In this document: positions 33,008 through 43,490 of the stretch, piece by piece
How the letters are laid out: the number at the start of each line of letters is the position of its first letter
Numbering within the stretch: position 1 is the first letter of the stretch
Assembly (NCBI GenBank): GCA_028564925.1
Contig: CM053030.1
Span: 373,204,945-373,268,944 of the forward strand
From: Lithobates sylvaticus
Lineage: Eukaryota > Chordata > Amphibia > Anura > Ranidae
DNA: 64,000 nt
Direction: 5' to 3'
Notes under the pieces: generated by a model
Database searches by the model: none
What the model was told of the DNA's origin: nothing
Seen by the model: only the letters and a program-made list of their open reading frames with translations
Position numbers and translations under genes: made by a program

Positions 33008-33834
33008 TGAGGGGGATTTACTAAAACTGGAGCACTCAGAATCTGGTGCAGCTGTGTATGGTATCCAATCAGCTTCTCAATTCAATTTGTTCAATTAAGC
33101 TTTGACAATAAAACCTGGAAGCTGATTGGTTTCTATGAAGGGCTGCAGCAGATTTTGGTAAACAAAAAAAGGTGCCTTTAAGTGCAATATTGAAAACCTT
33201 TATTATCTCAAAAGGGATTAAAAACACTTACGATGGGTGATGAGAGGAATGCATCATATGTATAATGAAGGTGATCCAGGATCATGTAGTCCCAGTGTAT
33301 GTCAGGGGTTCCCAGAGAAGTCACTATGCAGCAGAAGAACATCCCAGAAGGGCCAGCAGGAGGATGCCACAGCTCTGGAGGCACCAATGGAGCGGCCGCG
33401 CCGTCAGAATCAGTGTTGGGCCTGAATCCTGGAAGTGACGTCAGTGGGAGGGGACTTACAACCAGCGTGAACCGCAAACCAGAAGTGAGGTCATCAAAAA
33501 GGGACACGTTTCGGAACTACTGTTTGGTTCCTTCTTCAAGCCTATATCCTATGACGCATTCCTCTCATCATCCATCCTGTAAGTGTTCTTAATCCCTTTT
33601 GAGATATTAAAGGTTTTTAATATTGCGCCTAATTTTGGTTATCTTGTTTCTAGAGTTTGCTGTCTCTTTCAAGTACTGCCCTAAGCTGCCCTAAGTGCCC
33701 TAAGACTCCTCATTATCTGAACCCCTTCACCTCCAATAAAGACAATATTCTGCTTAGTCTTGTTACTCAGAGCGCCCTTACACACAATTTTATCTGCACC
33801 AGATTTTGCACTCTCCAGTTTTAGTAAATAAACC
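33008..33834. mobile_element. MITE with GGATTTACTAAAACTGGAG ends, interrupted
   Basis: GGATTTACTAAAACTGGAG at about 33013 and its inverse (CTCCAGTTTTAGTAAAT) at about 33814-33830 mark the ends. Both are followed inward by an ATCTGGTGCAG-type block, so the terminal repeats are about 45 bp. The interior carries an AAGCTGATTGG pair in opposite orientation. A second element (33174-33630) is inserted on the right side. Confidence 0.65.
33174..33630. mobile_element. nested element with ~85-bp inverted ends
   Basis: The left end has GCAATATTGAAAACC, ATCTCAAAAGGGATTAA and ACACTTAC; the right end carries their inverses up to GGTTTTTAATATTGCGCC. The terminal repeats include GATGAGAGGAATGCATCATA-like sequence. 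The interior contains GGACACGTTTCGGAAC followed by TTCCTTCTTCAAGCC, a motif seen in related forms in other repeats of the window. No coding capacity, superfamily unknown. Confidence 0.65.
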
Positions 33835-34349
33835 AATATATGTGATCTGGGGGAACCAACTCCAACAGCAACACAGACAGAAATAAAAATGCTTTTTGAG
33901 TTAAGTATGGAAATGCTAGAATCCCTGCCAGCTTTTTATTGTGGTCTGTTTCTCCATTGCAGATCTTCCCTGACTTCCTGTCTGGTAAAAAAAAGTTGTC
34001 ACCAGGACAAAAAGCAAGGGGAAATCTCTCCAACAGAGCCTCACTCCCTCACAAAATAGAAAAAACATATTTTGGCAATATACACTCTCTCTCTCTCTCG
34101 CTACATACAGTATCTCACAAAAGTGAGTACACCCCTCACATTTTTGAAAATATGTTATACCTTTCCATGTGACAACACTGAAGAAATGACACTTTGCTAC
34201 AATGTAAAGTAGTAAGTGTACAGCTTGTATAACAATGTAAATTAGCTGTTCCCTCAAAATAATTCAACACACAGCCATTAATGTCTAAACCATTGGCAAT
34301 AAAAATGAGTACACCCCTAAGTGAAAAGGTCCAAATTAGGCCCAAAGTG

Positions 34350-35790
34350 TCAATATTTTGTGTGGCCACCCTTATTTTCCAGCACTGCCTTAACCCTCTT
34401 GAGCATGTAGTTCACCAAAGCTTCATAGGTTGTCACTGGAGTCCTTTTCCACTCCTCCATGACGACATCATGGAGCTGGTGGATGTTAGAGACCTTGCAC
34501 TCCTCCACCTTCCGTTTGAGGATGCCCCACAAATGCTCAATAGGGTTTAGGTCTGGAGACATGCGTGGCCACTCCATCACCTTTACCCTCAGCTACTTTA
34601 GCAAGGCAGTGGTCTTCATGGAGGAGGTTTGGGGTCGTTCTCATGTTGGAATACTGCCCTGCGGCCCAGTCTCCAAAGGGAGGGGATCATGCTCTGCTTC
34701 AGTATGTCACAGTACGTTGGCATTCATGGTTCCCTCATTGAACTGTAGCTCCCCAGTGCCGGTGTTCTATCACGAAGTGTCCGGCTGTCACTAGGTGTCC
34801 GAAGTGTACTGCGCATGCGCAGCGCATGCGCAGTACGGAGCATGAAGATTTTCGGAAATTGTCGGAAGATGAACGGCGCCTGCGCCGTTAGTCGAGGTGA
34901 AGCCCCCACCATCCAAGCGGACATAGGGTTAGTCAAACTTAGAGGGCCCCTCGCGGGCTCGCTTCGCTCGCCACGCTTCGGGCGCGGCCTCGCTGCGCTC
35001 GGCTCTTTTATATTCTAACTCTATGTCCACTTGGATGGTGGGGCTTGAAAGTGGACTCACGGCGCAGGCGCCGTTCATCCTCGTCAATTTTCGGAATCAG
35101 GGTGTCCTGTGTACTGCGCATGCGCAGTACACAGCGGACACTTCGTGATGGGGGACGGCTAATGATACAACACCGGCAGAACTCATGCAGCTCCAGACCA
35201 TGACACTCCCACCACCATGCTTCACTGTAGGCAAGACACACTTGTCTTTGTACTCCTCACTTGGTTGGCTTGACACACGCTTGACACCATCTGAACCAAA
35301 TAGGTTTATCTTGGTCTCATCAGATCACAGGATATGGTTCCAGTAATCCATGTTCTGAGTCCACTTGTCTTCAGAAAACTGTTTGCGGACTTTCTTGTGC
35401 ATCATCTTTAGAAGAGGCTTCCTTCTGGGACAACAGCCATGCAGACCAATTTGATGCAGTGTGCGGCGTATGGTTTGATCACTGACAGGCTGACCCCCCC
35501 ACCCCTTCAACCTCTGCAGCAATGCTGGCAGCACTCATACGTCTATTTCCCAAAGACAACCTCTGGATATGACGCTGAGAACGTGCATTCAACTTCTTTA
35601 GTCGACCATGGCAAGGCCTGTTCTGAGTGGAACCTGTCCTGTTAAACCACTCTATGGTCTTGGTCACTGTGCTGCAGCTCAGTTTCAGGGTCTTTGAAAT
35701 CTTTTTATAGCCTAGGTCATCTTTATGTAGAGCAACAATTATTTTTTTCAGATCCTCAGAGAGTTCTTTCCCATCACTTTTACTCACTCT
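34350..35790 (-). pseudogene. Tc1 transposase split by an insertion
   Basis: The N-terminal part lies at about 35770-35479: IIVALHKDDLGYKKISKTLK, then TKTIEWFNRTGSTQNRP and HIQRLSLGNRRMSAASIAAE (the HTH domains). The core is cut by the 410-bp element at 34763-35172. The C-terminal part (34580-34350) has SPDLNPIEHLWGILKRKVEE, which retains the catalytic Glu, and ends ENKGGHTKY, the normal Tc1 terminus. Frame changes occur in the middle, so the gene is inactive. Confidence 0.85.
34763..35172. mobile_element. Ginger-like non-autonomous element, CCGG target site
   Basis: The ends TGTTCTATCACGAAGTGTCC and TGATACAACA give TGT...ACA termini, with a perfect CCGG duplication (34759-34762 and 35173-35176). 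The uninterrupted Tc1 target would read GTGCCGGCAG. CCGG-specific duplications with TGT/ACA ends are reported for Ginger1 DNA transposons. The interior is a long imperfect palindrome: TGCGCATGCGCAG blocks near both ends, a CCACCATCCAAGCGGACATA block against its inverse at 35024-35043, and a very GC-rich centre with GGGCTCGCTTCGCTCGCCAC. It encodes nothing. The assignment rests on ends and target only. Confidence 0.65.
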
Positions 35791-36556
35791 AACCAGAGCC
35801 GTCGGTAGCGGCAGAGACGATCCGATCCTTCCCCTCAGAGGCACTAAGTCGAGTGAGGGAACGATGGCACCCACTCGACTCAATGACGTTGAATGACGGA
35901 AACGACGTCAAACAATTTAGGTGTAAATGTGAGATCTGAGGTCTTTTTGACCCCAGATCTCACATTAAAGAGGTCCTGTCATGCTTTTTTTCTATTACAA
36001 AATATTTAAAGTGCCCCGCCCCTTCCTGTTAGAGCACAGAAGCGAACGCAAATATAAGTCGCGCCCACTCATGTAAACGGTGTTGAAACCACACATGTGA
36101 GGTATTGCCACAATCGTTAGAGCAAGAGCAATATTTCAAGCAAAAGACCTCTTCTGTAAACTACCAAAACTGGTAACCTGTAAACAATGTTAAACGTCGC
36201 CTATGGAGATTTTTAAGTGTCAAAGTCTGTCGCCATTTCACGAGCAGGCACAATTTGAAGTATGACATGTTGGGCATCAATTTACTTGGCATAACATTAT
36301 CTTTCACAATATAAAAGTAGTTTGAACTAACTTTACTGTTGTCTTATTAAAAAAAAAAAATTTTTTCCCCCCAAAAAATGCGTTTGTAAGACTGCTGCGC
36401 AAATACAGTGTGACATAAAGTATTGCAACACCCGCCATTTTATTATCTAGGGTGTCTGAAAAAATATATATAATGTTTGGGGGTTCTAAGTAATTTTCTA
36501 GCAAAAAAAATTATTTTAACTTGTAAACAACAAAAATAGGCCTGGTCCTTAAGTGG
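35790..36556. repeat. TTAA-type (piggyBac-like?) repeat copy inside Tc1
   Basis: The right end CTTAAGTGG precedes TTAA (36557-36560), which is the Tc1 sequence ATTAATGG. The interior has GATCTGAGGTC with its inverse (35930-35965), then blocks shared with 15.2-15.5 kb: GTCGCC, ATGCGTTTGTAAGACTGCTG and GCAACACCCGCCATTTTA-like. The left boundary is blurred because some Tc1 sequence was lost. Confidence 0.6.
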
Positions 36557-36998
36557 TTAATGGCTGTGTGTTGAGTTATTTTGAGGGGACAACACATTTA
36601 CACTGTTATACAAGCTGTACACTCACTACTTTACATTGTAGCAAAGTGTAATTTCTTCAGTGTTGTCACCTGAAAATATATAATAAAATATTTACAAAAA
36701 TGTGAGAGGTGTACTCACTTTTGTGAGATAATGTATATACAGTATTTAAAGTATATAAATGTGTGTGTACCGTACAAGCTGGCTTTTCTTGTGAAAGTAA
36801 TTTATGTTCCACTGGTACCAAAAAGGACACAAAGTTAAGGCTTGACATGTCAGGTATCTATATGCTTGGCACAACCTCATCTTTTATATTTTACCAAGTA
36901 ATTGGGTAAGATATTGCATCTCTGTGCACCAAAATTAACATAAGTGTATTTTGTACAGAAAATTTGCATTTGAAAAACTATTATACTACAGTATTTAA

Positions 36999-37961
36999 CA
37001 GCTTCAGCACCGGGCCATTTTTTACCCTTCCTTACCAGAGCACTTTTTGCGATTCGGCACTGCGTCGCTTTAACTAACAATTGCGCGGTCGTGCAACGTT
37101 ACACCCAAACAAAATTGACGTCCTTTTTTTCCCACAAATAGAGCTTTCTTTTGGTGGTATTTGATCACCTCTGCGGTTTTTATTTTTTGCGCTATAAACA
37201 AAAGAATAGCGACAATTTTGAAAAAAACACAATATTTTTTACTTTTTGCTATAATAAATATCCCATTTTTTTCCTCAGTTTAGGCCGATACGTATTCTTC
37301 TACATATTTTTGGTAAAAAAAAATCGCAATAAGCGTATATTGATCGGTTTGCGCAAAAGTTATAGCGTCTACAAAATAGGGGATAGATTTATTGAATTTT
37401 TTTTTTTTTTTTTTACTAGTAATGGCGGCGATCAGCGATTTTTTTTTCGTGACTGCGACATTGTGGCGGACACTTCGGACACTTTTGACACATTTTTGGA
37501 ACCATTCACATTTACACAGCGATCGTTGCTATAAAATTGCATTGATTACTGTGTAAATGTGACTGGCAGGGAAGGGGTTAACACTAGGGGGCGCTGTAGG
37601 GGTTAATGTGTGTCCCTATAGTAGTGATTCTAACTGTGGGGGGAGGGGACTCAAGGGGAGAAGACCGATCATGTGTTCCTCCGTACTGGGATCACATGAT
37701 CGGTCTCCTCTCCGCTGACAGGACGTGGAGCTGTGTGTTTACACACACAGCTCCACGGTCCCGCACGGTCCCGTTGTTTTAACGGGCAATCGCGGGTGCC
37801 CGGCGGACATCGCGGCCGCCGGGCACTCGCACCGGGTCCCGAGCGATGCCGCGGGCGCGCGCCCCCAGGCGGCCGGGAATCCGAGGACGTCATATGACGC
37901 CCACCCAGGATGGGAGATCCACCTTGTGGGCGTCATATGACAGCGGGCGGTATTGAAGTGG
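36999..37961. mobile_element. TTAA-flanked non-autonomous element, complete
   Basis: TTAA lies on both sides (36995-36998 and 37962-37965). The ends are CAGCTTCAGCACCGGGCC and CGGGCGGTATTGAAGTGG, imperfect inverses. The left half is the widespread block series (GATTCGGCACTGCGTCGC, CAATTGCGCGGTCGTGC, CACAAATAGAGCTTTCTTTT). The right half is GC-rich with an 18-bp hairpin of GTGTGTTTACACACAC type near 37732 and CGTCATATGACGCCCAC. No coding capacity. It is the best-bounded member of the family here. Confidence 0.75.
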
Positions 37962-37965
37962 TTAA

Positions 37966-38270
37966 AAACTATGGGGAATATCTGTTACCCAAGCTATTGG
38001 TAGTATTCAACAATGCAAAACTGTCGGGGTGTCTCCCTCTATCTATGTCAAAAGCCATAATAGTGCTAATCTTGAAACCCGGTAAAGACCCCTTAGATCC
38101 AGGCTCCTATAGGCCAATATACCTGCTAAAGTCAGACGTGAAAATACTGGCTAAAGTTCTAGCTCTTAGATTAAACAAAGCTATTTCATTCATAATACAC
38201 TCATACCAGGCAGGGTTCATGCCATAAAAATCTGCGGCCATCAACCTACGTGGCTATTTATTAACCTACA
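37966..38270 (+). pseudogene. L1-type LINE ORF2 fragment (RT fingers)
   Basis: Plus-strand text NYGEYLLPKLLVVFNNAKLS, then LILKPGKDPLDPGSYRPIYL and ILAKVLALRLNKAISFIIHS, the RT finger region of L1-type ORF2. It stops shortly after AGFMP with a termination codon. Both ends are truncated. It belongs to a different family from the intact copy at 56975-62590, which reads NYRPISLLNSDTKVYAKLLA at the same place. Confidence 0.85.
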
Positions 38271-38415
38271 CTATAGTATTAAAGTGTGACATAAACATTG
38301 GAACTACCACCACTTTATTCTCCATGGTGTCTGCTTTCTGAAAATATATAATATTTGGGGGTTAACATGTAAGCAGAAAATGCCCACAAAGGGCTCTGGC
38401 AGTGAAATGGTTAAA

Positions 38416-39236
38416 GTAACATTTGTGATTGTGTCACCTAGTGAACACCACAGTGTGTTACACCAGGGAGCCAGAGCAATGCTCCTTATTCACTCCCTAC
38501 TAACTTTTGGATGCTCAAGACTGCTAGCCCTTTTACCAATAGAGCTTTATTGGACAAAGTTGTGTATTAAGTCTTGTTATACTAGCATTCAGTACGGCTT
38601 TGTGACCCCAACAAATTTAAATGATAGTTGTCCTTAAAAACAAATCAGATCAAATAGCAGCCAAAGTTTGTATTTATTGACTGCATTTTATAAAAATAAA
38701 AGTAACACTGTAAATGAAATGCATAGCTTGCAGATAAAAGGCCTACCTTGTAATAACATCACACTTTGACCACTTCTCATAAATAAACTGATCTCTTACT
38801 ACACACAGTACTTTTTCCTGGAGATTAAAGGAATTACATTTTAGACTGTGATTCATCTCTGGTAACACAGCTGAAAAAATAAAATCCATAACTAGATGTT
38901 GAAATGGACAGAGATTTTGTTCTCTAAGAGGATGCTATTATTATTGCATATTTCTAAAATTGCAGGGGATGAGAAGAGGGGTTATCAATACACTTATTTA
39001 TACTGCATTAAAACTCAATTTTTAAGGCTGGTTTGTACTCCAGTGCAATGCAAAAACATTTACAGCATAGCATTACAAAACACTGTAAGAAATGACAACT
39101 TTAATCAGTGTTGGTTAAAGGCTTAGGAGCTGATAATGACAGCAAAACCATTACAATCCAGATGTTTGTGACTTTATTCCTTCATTTCAAAATTATAAAG
39201 GACCTTTTTGTATTTTCCATTGAATTGTAAAAATGT
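38416..39236. other. unassigned intergenic DNA
   Basis: No gene or bounded repeat recognised. Confidence 0.35.
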
Positions 39237-39244
39237 ATGTCTAT

Positions 39245-42163
39245 TAGGGATGGGCCCGGGTGTTCGATTCGAACCCATGTTCGAATCGATCACCGGGCGT
39301 TCGCTCGCTCGGCGAGCCCAGAACTATTGGGGCCGCTCGCATCAAATTCGTGTGATGCGAGCGGCCCCGCAATGCATTGCGGCCCGCGCAGTGCAATGCT
39401 GGCTGATGATTGGCCAAGCATGCACTGTGACCCCGCATGCTTGGCCAATCACAGCGCCGGCAGCGAGGAGAGCCATAATTGGCTACAGGCAGGATGCCTG
39501 TAGCCAATTACAGCTCAGGGGCTTTAGTACACGCCCCACGGTATAAGAGGCCGCCGCGCTGGCGGCCTTGCATATTCTGTTTCAGTCAGTGTCAGCGTGT
39601 CAGTGTGCTGCTGACAATATGTGCTCTATTTCTGGGGATATGTGTGTGCGTGCTGTTAGAACAGCATTGCAGTATCACATCTGGGGGGTGTCTATAGGTG
39701 GCCTGTGAAGGGGGGCAGGTTTCCTAAGCTTAGAACTTTCCCTGCAAAAAAGTGTCATTTTTGCAGGAAAAAGGCTATTTAAAAGCACTCGCGGCTAATG
39801 AATTGATGGCTCCTGTAACACAGAAAACTGTCATTCATTAATAAAAACAAAAAAAAAGCGTGGGGGTCCCCCCAAATTCAATAACCAGGCCCTTCAGGTC
39901 TGGGATGGATATTAAGGGGAACCCCAGCCCAAAAAAAAAAAAAAATGGCGTAGGGTCCCCCTCAAAATCCATACCAGACCCTTGAGGTCTGGTATGGATT
40001 TTTAGGGGAACCCTAGCCAAAAAAAATGGCGTGGGGTCCCCCTCAAAATCCATACCAGACCCTTATCCGAGCACGCAACCTGGCAGGCCGCAGGAAAAGA
40101 GGGGGGGACGAGAGCGGCCCCCCCTCCCGCCTGAACCGTACCAGGCCACATGCCCTCAACATTGGGAGGATGCTTTGGGGGTCTAAGACCCCCAAAGCAC
40201 CTTGTCCCCATGTTGATGAGGACAAGGGCCTCTTCCCCACAACCGTGCCCGGTGGTTGTGGGGGTCTGCGGGCGGGGGGCTTATCGGAATCTGGAAGCCC
40301 CCTTTAACAAGGGGGCCCCCAGATACCGCCCCCCTGTGTGAAATGGTAATGGGGTAAAAATGTACCCTTACCATTTCACAAAAAGTGTCAAAAATGTTAA
40401 AAAAGACAGTAGCCGGTTTTTGACAATTCCTTTATTAAAGTCTTCTTCTTTCCCCGCATTCCCCGCTTCTTCCATCGCTCAGTCTGACAGTTCTTTTATA
40501 ATGGAGGGCACCTGGTGACCCCGCCCCCTCTGACGCACAGGGACGTCATGGGGAATTCCATGATGGCTTTCCCCATGACGTCAGAGGGGGGCGGGGTCAC
40601 CAGGTGCCCTCCGTTTTAAAAGACCTGTCAGACGGAGCGGAGCCTCACATAGCGGGAGCCTCCCATTGCGCGGAGCGGCCCAAGAAGACACCGACGCCGA
40701 CGGAAGAAGATGCCGGACGAGAAGGACGAGAAGACCAGCGCAAGAAGAAGCGGATCGGAGGAAGAAGAAGATGGAAGAAGATGGAAGAAGATGACGGAAG
40801 GAGAAGATGAAGAAACCGAAGGATGAAGAAAGAAGAAAGAAGATTTTAATAAAGGAATTGTCAAAGACCATCTCTTGTCATTTTTACCATTTTTGCCACT
40901 TTTTTGGTGAAATGGTAGGGGTACTTTTGTACCCCCTTACCATTTCACACAGGGGGGGGCCGGGATCTGGGGGTCCCCTTGTTAAAGGGGGCTTCCAGAT
41001 TCCGATAAGCCCCCCGCCCGCAGACCCCCACAACCAATGGCCAGGGTTGTGGGGAAGAGGCCCATCAACATGCGGACAAGGTGCTTTAGGGGTCTTAGAC
41101 CCCCAAAGCATCCTCCCAATGTTGAGGGCATGTGGCCTGGTACGGTTCAGGCGGGAGGGGGGCCGCTCTCGTCCCCCCCTCTTTTCCTGCGGCCTGCCAG
41201 GTTGCGTGCTCGGATAAGGGTCTGGTATGGATTTTGAGGGGGACCCCACGCCATTTTTTTTGGCTAGGGTTCCCCTTAAAATCCATACCAGACCTCAAGG
41301 GTCTGGTATGGATTTTGAGGGGGACCCTACGCCATTTTTTTTTTTTTGGCTGGGGTTCCCCTTAATATCCATCCCGGACCTGAAGGGCCTGGTTATTGAA
41401 TTTGGGGGGACCCCTACGCTTTTTTTTTTTCATTTTTTTTATTTTTTATCAATGACTTTTTTTTATGAATGAGTTTCAATGAATGACTGTTCTCTGTATT
41501 ACGGGAGCCGTCAATTAAAGCGGAAGTAAACCCTCTTATCATTTTCAGCCAAGGAAGCTGCCATCTTTGCCTCTGTTTAATCTTCAACTGCCACAGTGCT
41601 GCACATGTGATCCGTTATGACACCAACCATTGGATGGTTTGACTGTTTGGTTGAGAGCACAGCCAATGTGCAGTTAGCATTCACGGCATGCCTTTTTTTT
41701 TTAGTCTGTTAAATCGATGGGTTTACTTCCGCTTTAACATTAGCCGCGAGTGATTTTAAATAGCTTTTTTACTTTCAAAAATGACACTTTGCGCAGAGAC
41801 AGTTCTAAACACGGGAAACATGCGCCCCTTTACATGCATACTATAGACACCCCCCAGGTACGAAATTTAAAGGAATATTACACTTTTATTGTTTCAATTT
41901 AAGCATTATTAAAATCACTGCTCCTGAAAAAACGCCCAATTTTAAAAAAAATGTTTGCATTGATACATGTCCCCTGGGGCAGGACCCAGGTCCCCAAACA
42001 CTTTTTATGACATTAACATGCATATTAGCCTTTAAAATTAGCACTTTTAATTTCGAACGTTCGCATCCATTATAACTAATAGGGTTCTAAAGCTCGCACG
42101 GACTTTAGGTCTGTTCGCGGGTTCTGGTGCGAGCCGAACGGGGGGGTGTTCGGCTCATCCCTA
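39245..42163. mobile_element. 2.9-kb non-autonomous hAT-type element with nested palindromes
   Basis: The ends TAGGGATGGGC and GCTCATCCCTA, with a perfect 8-bp duplication ATGTCTAT (39237-39244 and 42164-42171), are hAT features. Inside, about 39843-40455 and 40835-41440 are inverted copies of each other. Their landmarks are GGTATGGATTTT, GGGGGTCTAAGACCCCCAAA, GGGCTTATCGGAATCTGGAA, ACCATTTCACAC and CAATTCCTTTATTAAA. The ~380-bp centre holds a further palindrome (GAGGGCACCTGGTGACCCCG at 40504 against its inverse near 40595) and a purine-rich AGAAGAAGATGGAAGA tract. Mirror-image open frames in the arms are by-products. It carries a small TTAA MITE (41519-41733). No transposase. Confidence 0.8.
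41519..41733. mobile_element. T2-like MITE nested in the hAT-type element
   Basis: The ends AGCGGAAGTAAACCC and GGGTTTACTTCCGCT are perfect inverses, flanked by TTAA (41515-41518 and 41734-41737). The near-perfect 15-bp ends suggest it is rather young. Confidence 0.85.
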
Positions 42164-42171
42164 ATGTCTAT

Positions 42172-42612
42172 CAGTTTGCCTGGGGAAATAAGAGAAATCC
42201 AATCCAAAAGTATGCCCTTGGCTGGCATTGTAGAAGACAGTCACTGGTATTAAGGGAAATGGTGATGGTATAAGAGAATTCATAGATGCCAGGGAACACA
42301 GGCTAAACTGTTTGTTTTTCTAGGCCAAAGTGTTATTTGACACTTGGGGTGGACAGTTAAACAGAATAGTGATTTTTTTTAAAGCAGTACTGTGACCAGG
42401 TTATCACTGAACTTTGTAGCTGCAGGCACTGTGGGGTAACTGATTCTCAAACTTACAGTATAAAGTCATTTCAATTTAATTTAATCAAGTTCATCCTGCT
42501 CACCTAGTTAGAGGTGATTCAAGTCTTCCAGTCATTTAATTACTAATGTAATTCAGAGTGATGCACAATAAAAGAGGGAGAGAAGGGAGTGCTGAGACCT
42601 CACTTGAACAAC
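42172..42612. other. unassigned intergenic DNA
   Basis: Nothing recognised. Confidence 0.35.
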
Positions 42613-42615
42613 TTA

Positions 42616-42880
42616 GGCCGGGTTTACACATATGCGGCCACGGGTTTGTGCCTGGGCTCTGGTGCATCCCTGTTCACCGGTTCAGATGCGAATCAGGTCC
42701 AAATTTTTGCCTGATTTCGCACCTGAATCGGACCCAATGATGCACAGGTCCCTTTTTGAATGTAGACCGTTGCCGCCTCTGACCGGTGTGAACTGGCTAC
42801 ATTGAGAGCCCGGCACACTCGCCTGTGTGAATTGGATGTGGGGAAACCTGCATCCAATTCAAATATGTGTGAACCCAGCC
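42616..42880. mobile_element. PIF/Harbinger-type MITE
   Basis: GGCCGGGTTTACACATATG on the left and ATATGTGTGAACCCAGCC on the right, flanked by TTA (42613-42615 and 42881-42883). Length is 265 bp. Inside is a GATGCGAATCAGG / CCTGATTTCGCACC type inverted pair. End composition is like the elements at 9207 and 46983. Confidence 0.8.
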
Positions 42881-43027
42881 TTATTGATTCCCCCTGTTAA
42901 TTTGAGGAAGAATTGCTTCACAGCATTTGCAGCTACAAAAAGTCAGTGAGGGGTTGTTAGGAATGTGTGAAAGTCTGTGGCCTGGCTAGATTTTTACTTT
43001 ACACATCAATGCTCACAAAGATCATAA

Positions 43028-43486
43028 AAGGGGTTGTAAACTCTTGTGTTTTTTCACCTTAATGCATCCTAACTTCTGACACTGACTAGCCCCCCGTTTT
43101 ACTCACCTGAGCCCGTTCGTTCCCATGCCGGAGATGCGCTCTACCTCTCTGGGTTCTCGGCTCTTGATTGGATAGATTGATAGCAGCTCAGCCATTGGCT
43201 CCCGCTGCTGTCAATCAAATCCAATGACGCGGGCGCCGGGGGGCGGGGCCAAGTCCGGCATTCTGTGTCTATGGATGCAAATTCTGGACTCGGGAGGGCG
43301 CCCGCACGGTAGCCCCTAGGAAGAGCGCTTCTCCTAGGGGGTTTACTGATGCGGGGAGGAGCCACGAGAACCATTGGGGGACCCCAGAGGACAATGATCG
43401 GGGCCACTCTGTGCAAAATGAACTGCACAGTAGAGGTAAGTATGATATGCTTGTTATTTAAAAAAAACTAGGGTTTACAACCCCTT
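43028..43486. mobile_element. T2/Kolobok-like MITE
   Basis: The left end AAGGGGTTGTAAAC (site decayed to ATAA) and the right end GTTTACAACCCCTT are inverted, followed by TTAA (43487-43490). The interior is GC-rich with CTGCACAGTAGAGGTAAGTA, also found in the MITE at 51777-52271. Confidence 0.75.
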
Positions 43487-43490
43487 TTAA

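Larger units (their letters stand above)
34108..36733 (-). mobile_element. Tc1-like transposon carrying two nested insertions
   Basis: The left end CAGTATCTCACAAAAGTGAG follows TA (34106-34107). The right end CTCACTTTTGTGAGATAATG precedes TA (36734-36735). It belongs to the same family as 6739-8353, in opposite orientation. It is interrupted by a CCGG-flanked element (34763-35172) and by a TTAA-type repeat (about 35790-36556) that replaced part of the 5' UTR. Without the inserts it would be about 1.45 kb. Confidence 0.9.
36736..38415. repeat. TTAA-type repeat fragment split by a younger copy and an L1 piece
   Basis: Left part (36790-36994) has CTTGACATGTCAGGTATCTA and ATTTGCATTTGAAAAACTA blocks; right part (38270-38415) has AAGTGTGACATAAACATTGG and ATATTTGGGGGTTAA and ends AGTGAAATGG before TTAA. 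Both parts match the order seen at 36240-36556. Confidence 0.5.

Noticed and set aside
40604-40871. Basic and acidic-rich small open frames in the centre of the 2.9-kb element
   Set aside because: Purine-rich AGAAGA tract gives low-complexity Lys/Glu/Arg frames; no start context or family resemblance.
39838-41472. Mirror-image open frames with FEGDPTPFF and similar repeats
   Set aside because: They lie in the two inverted arms of a non-autonomous element and appear on both strands for that reason.
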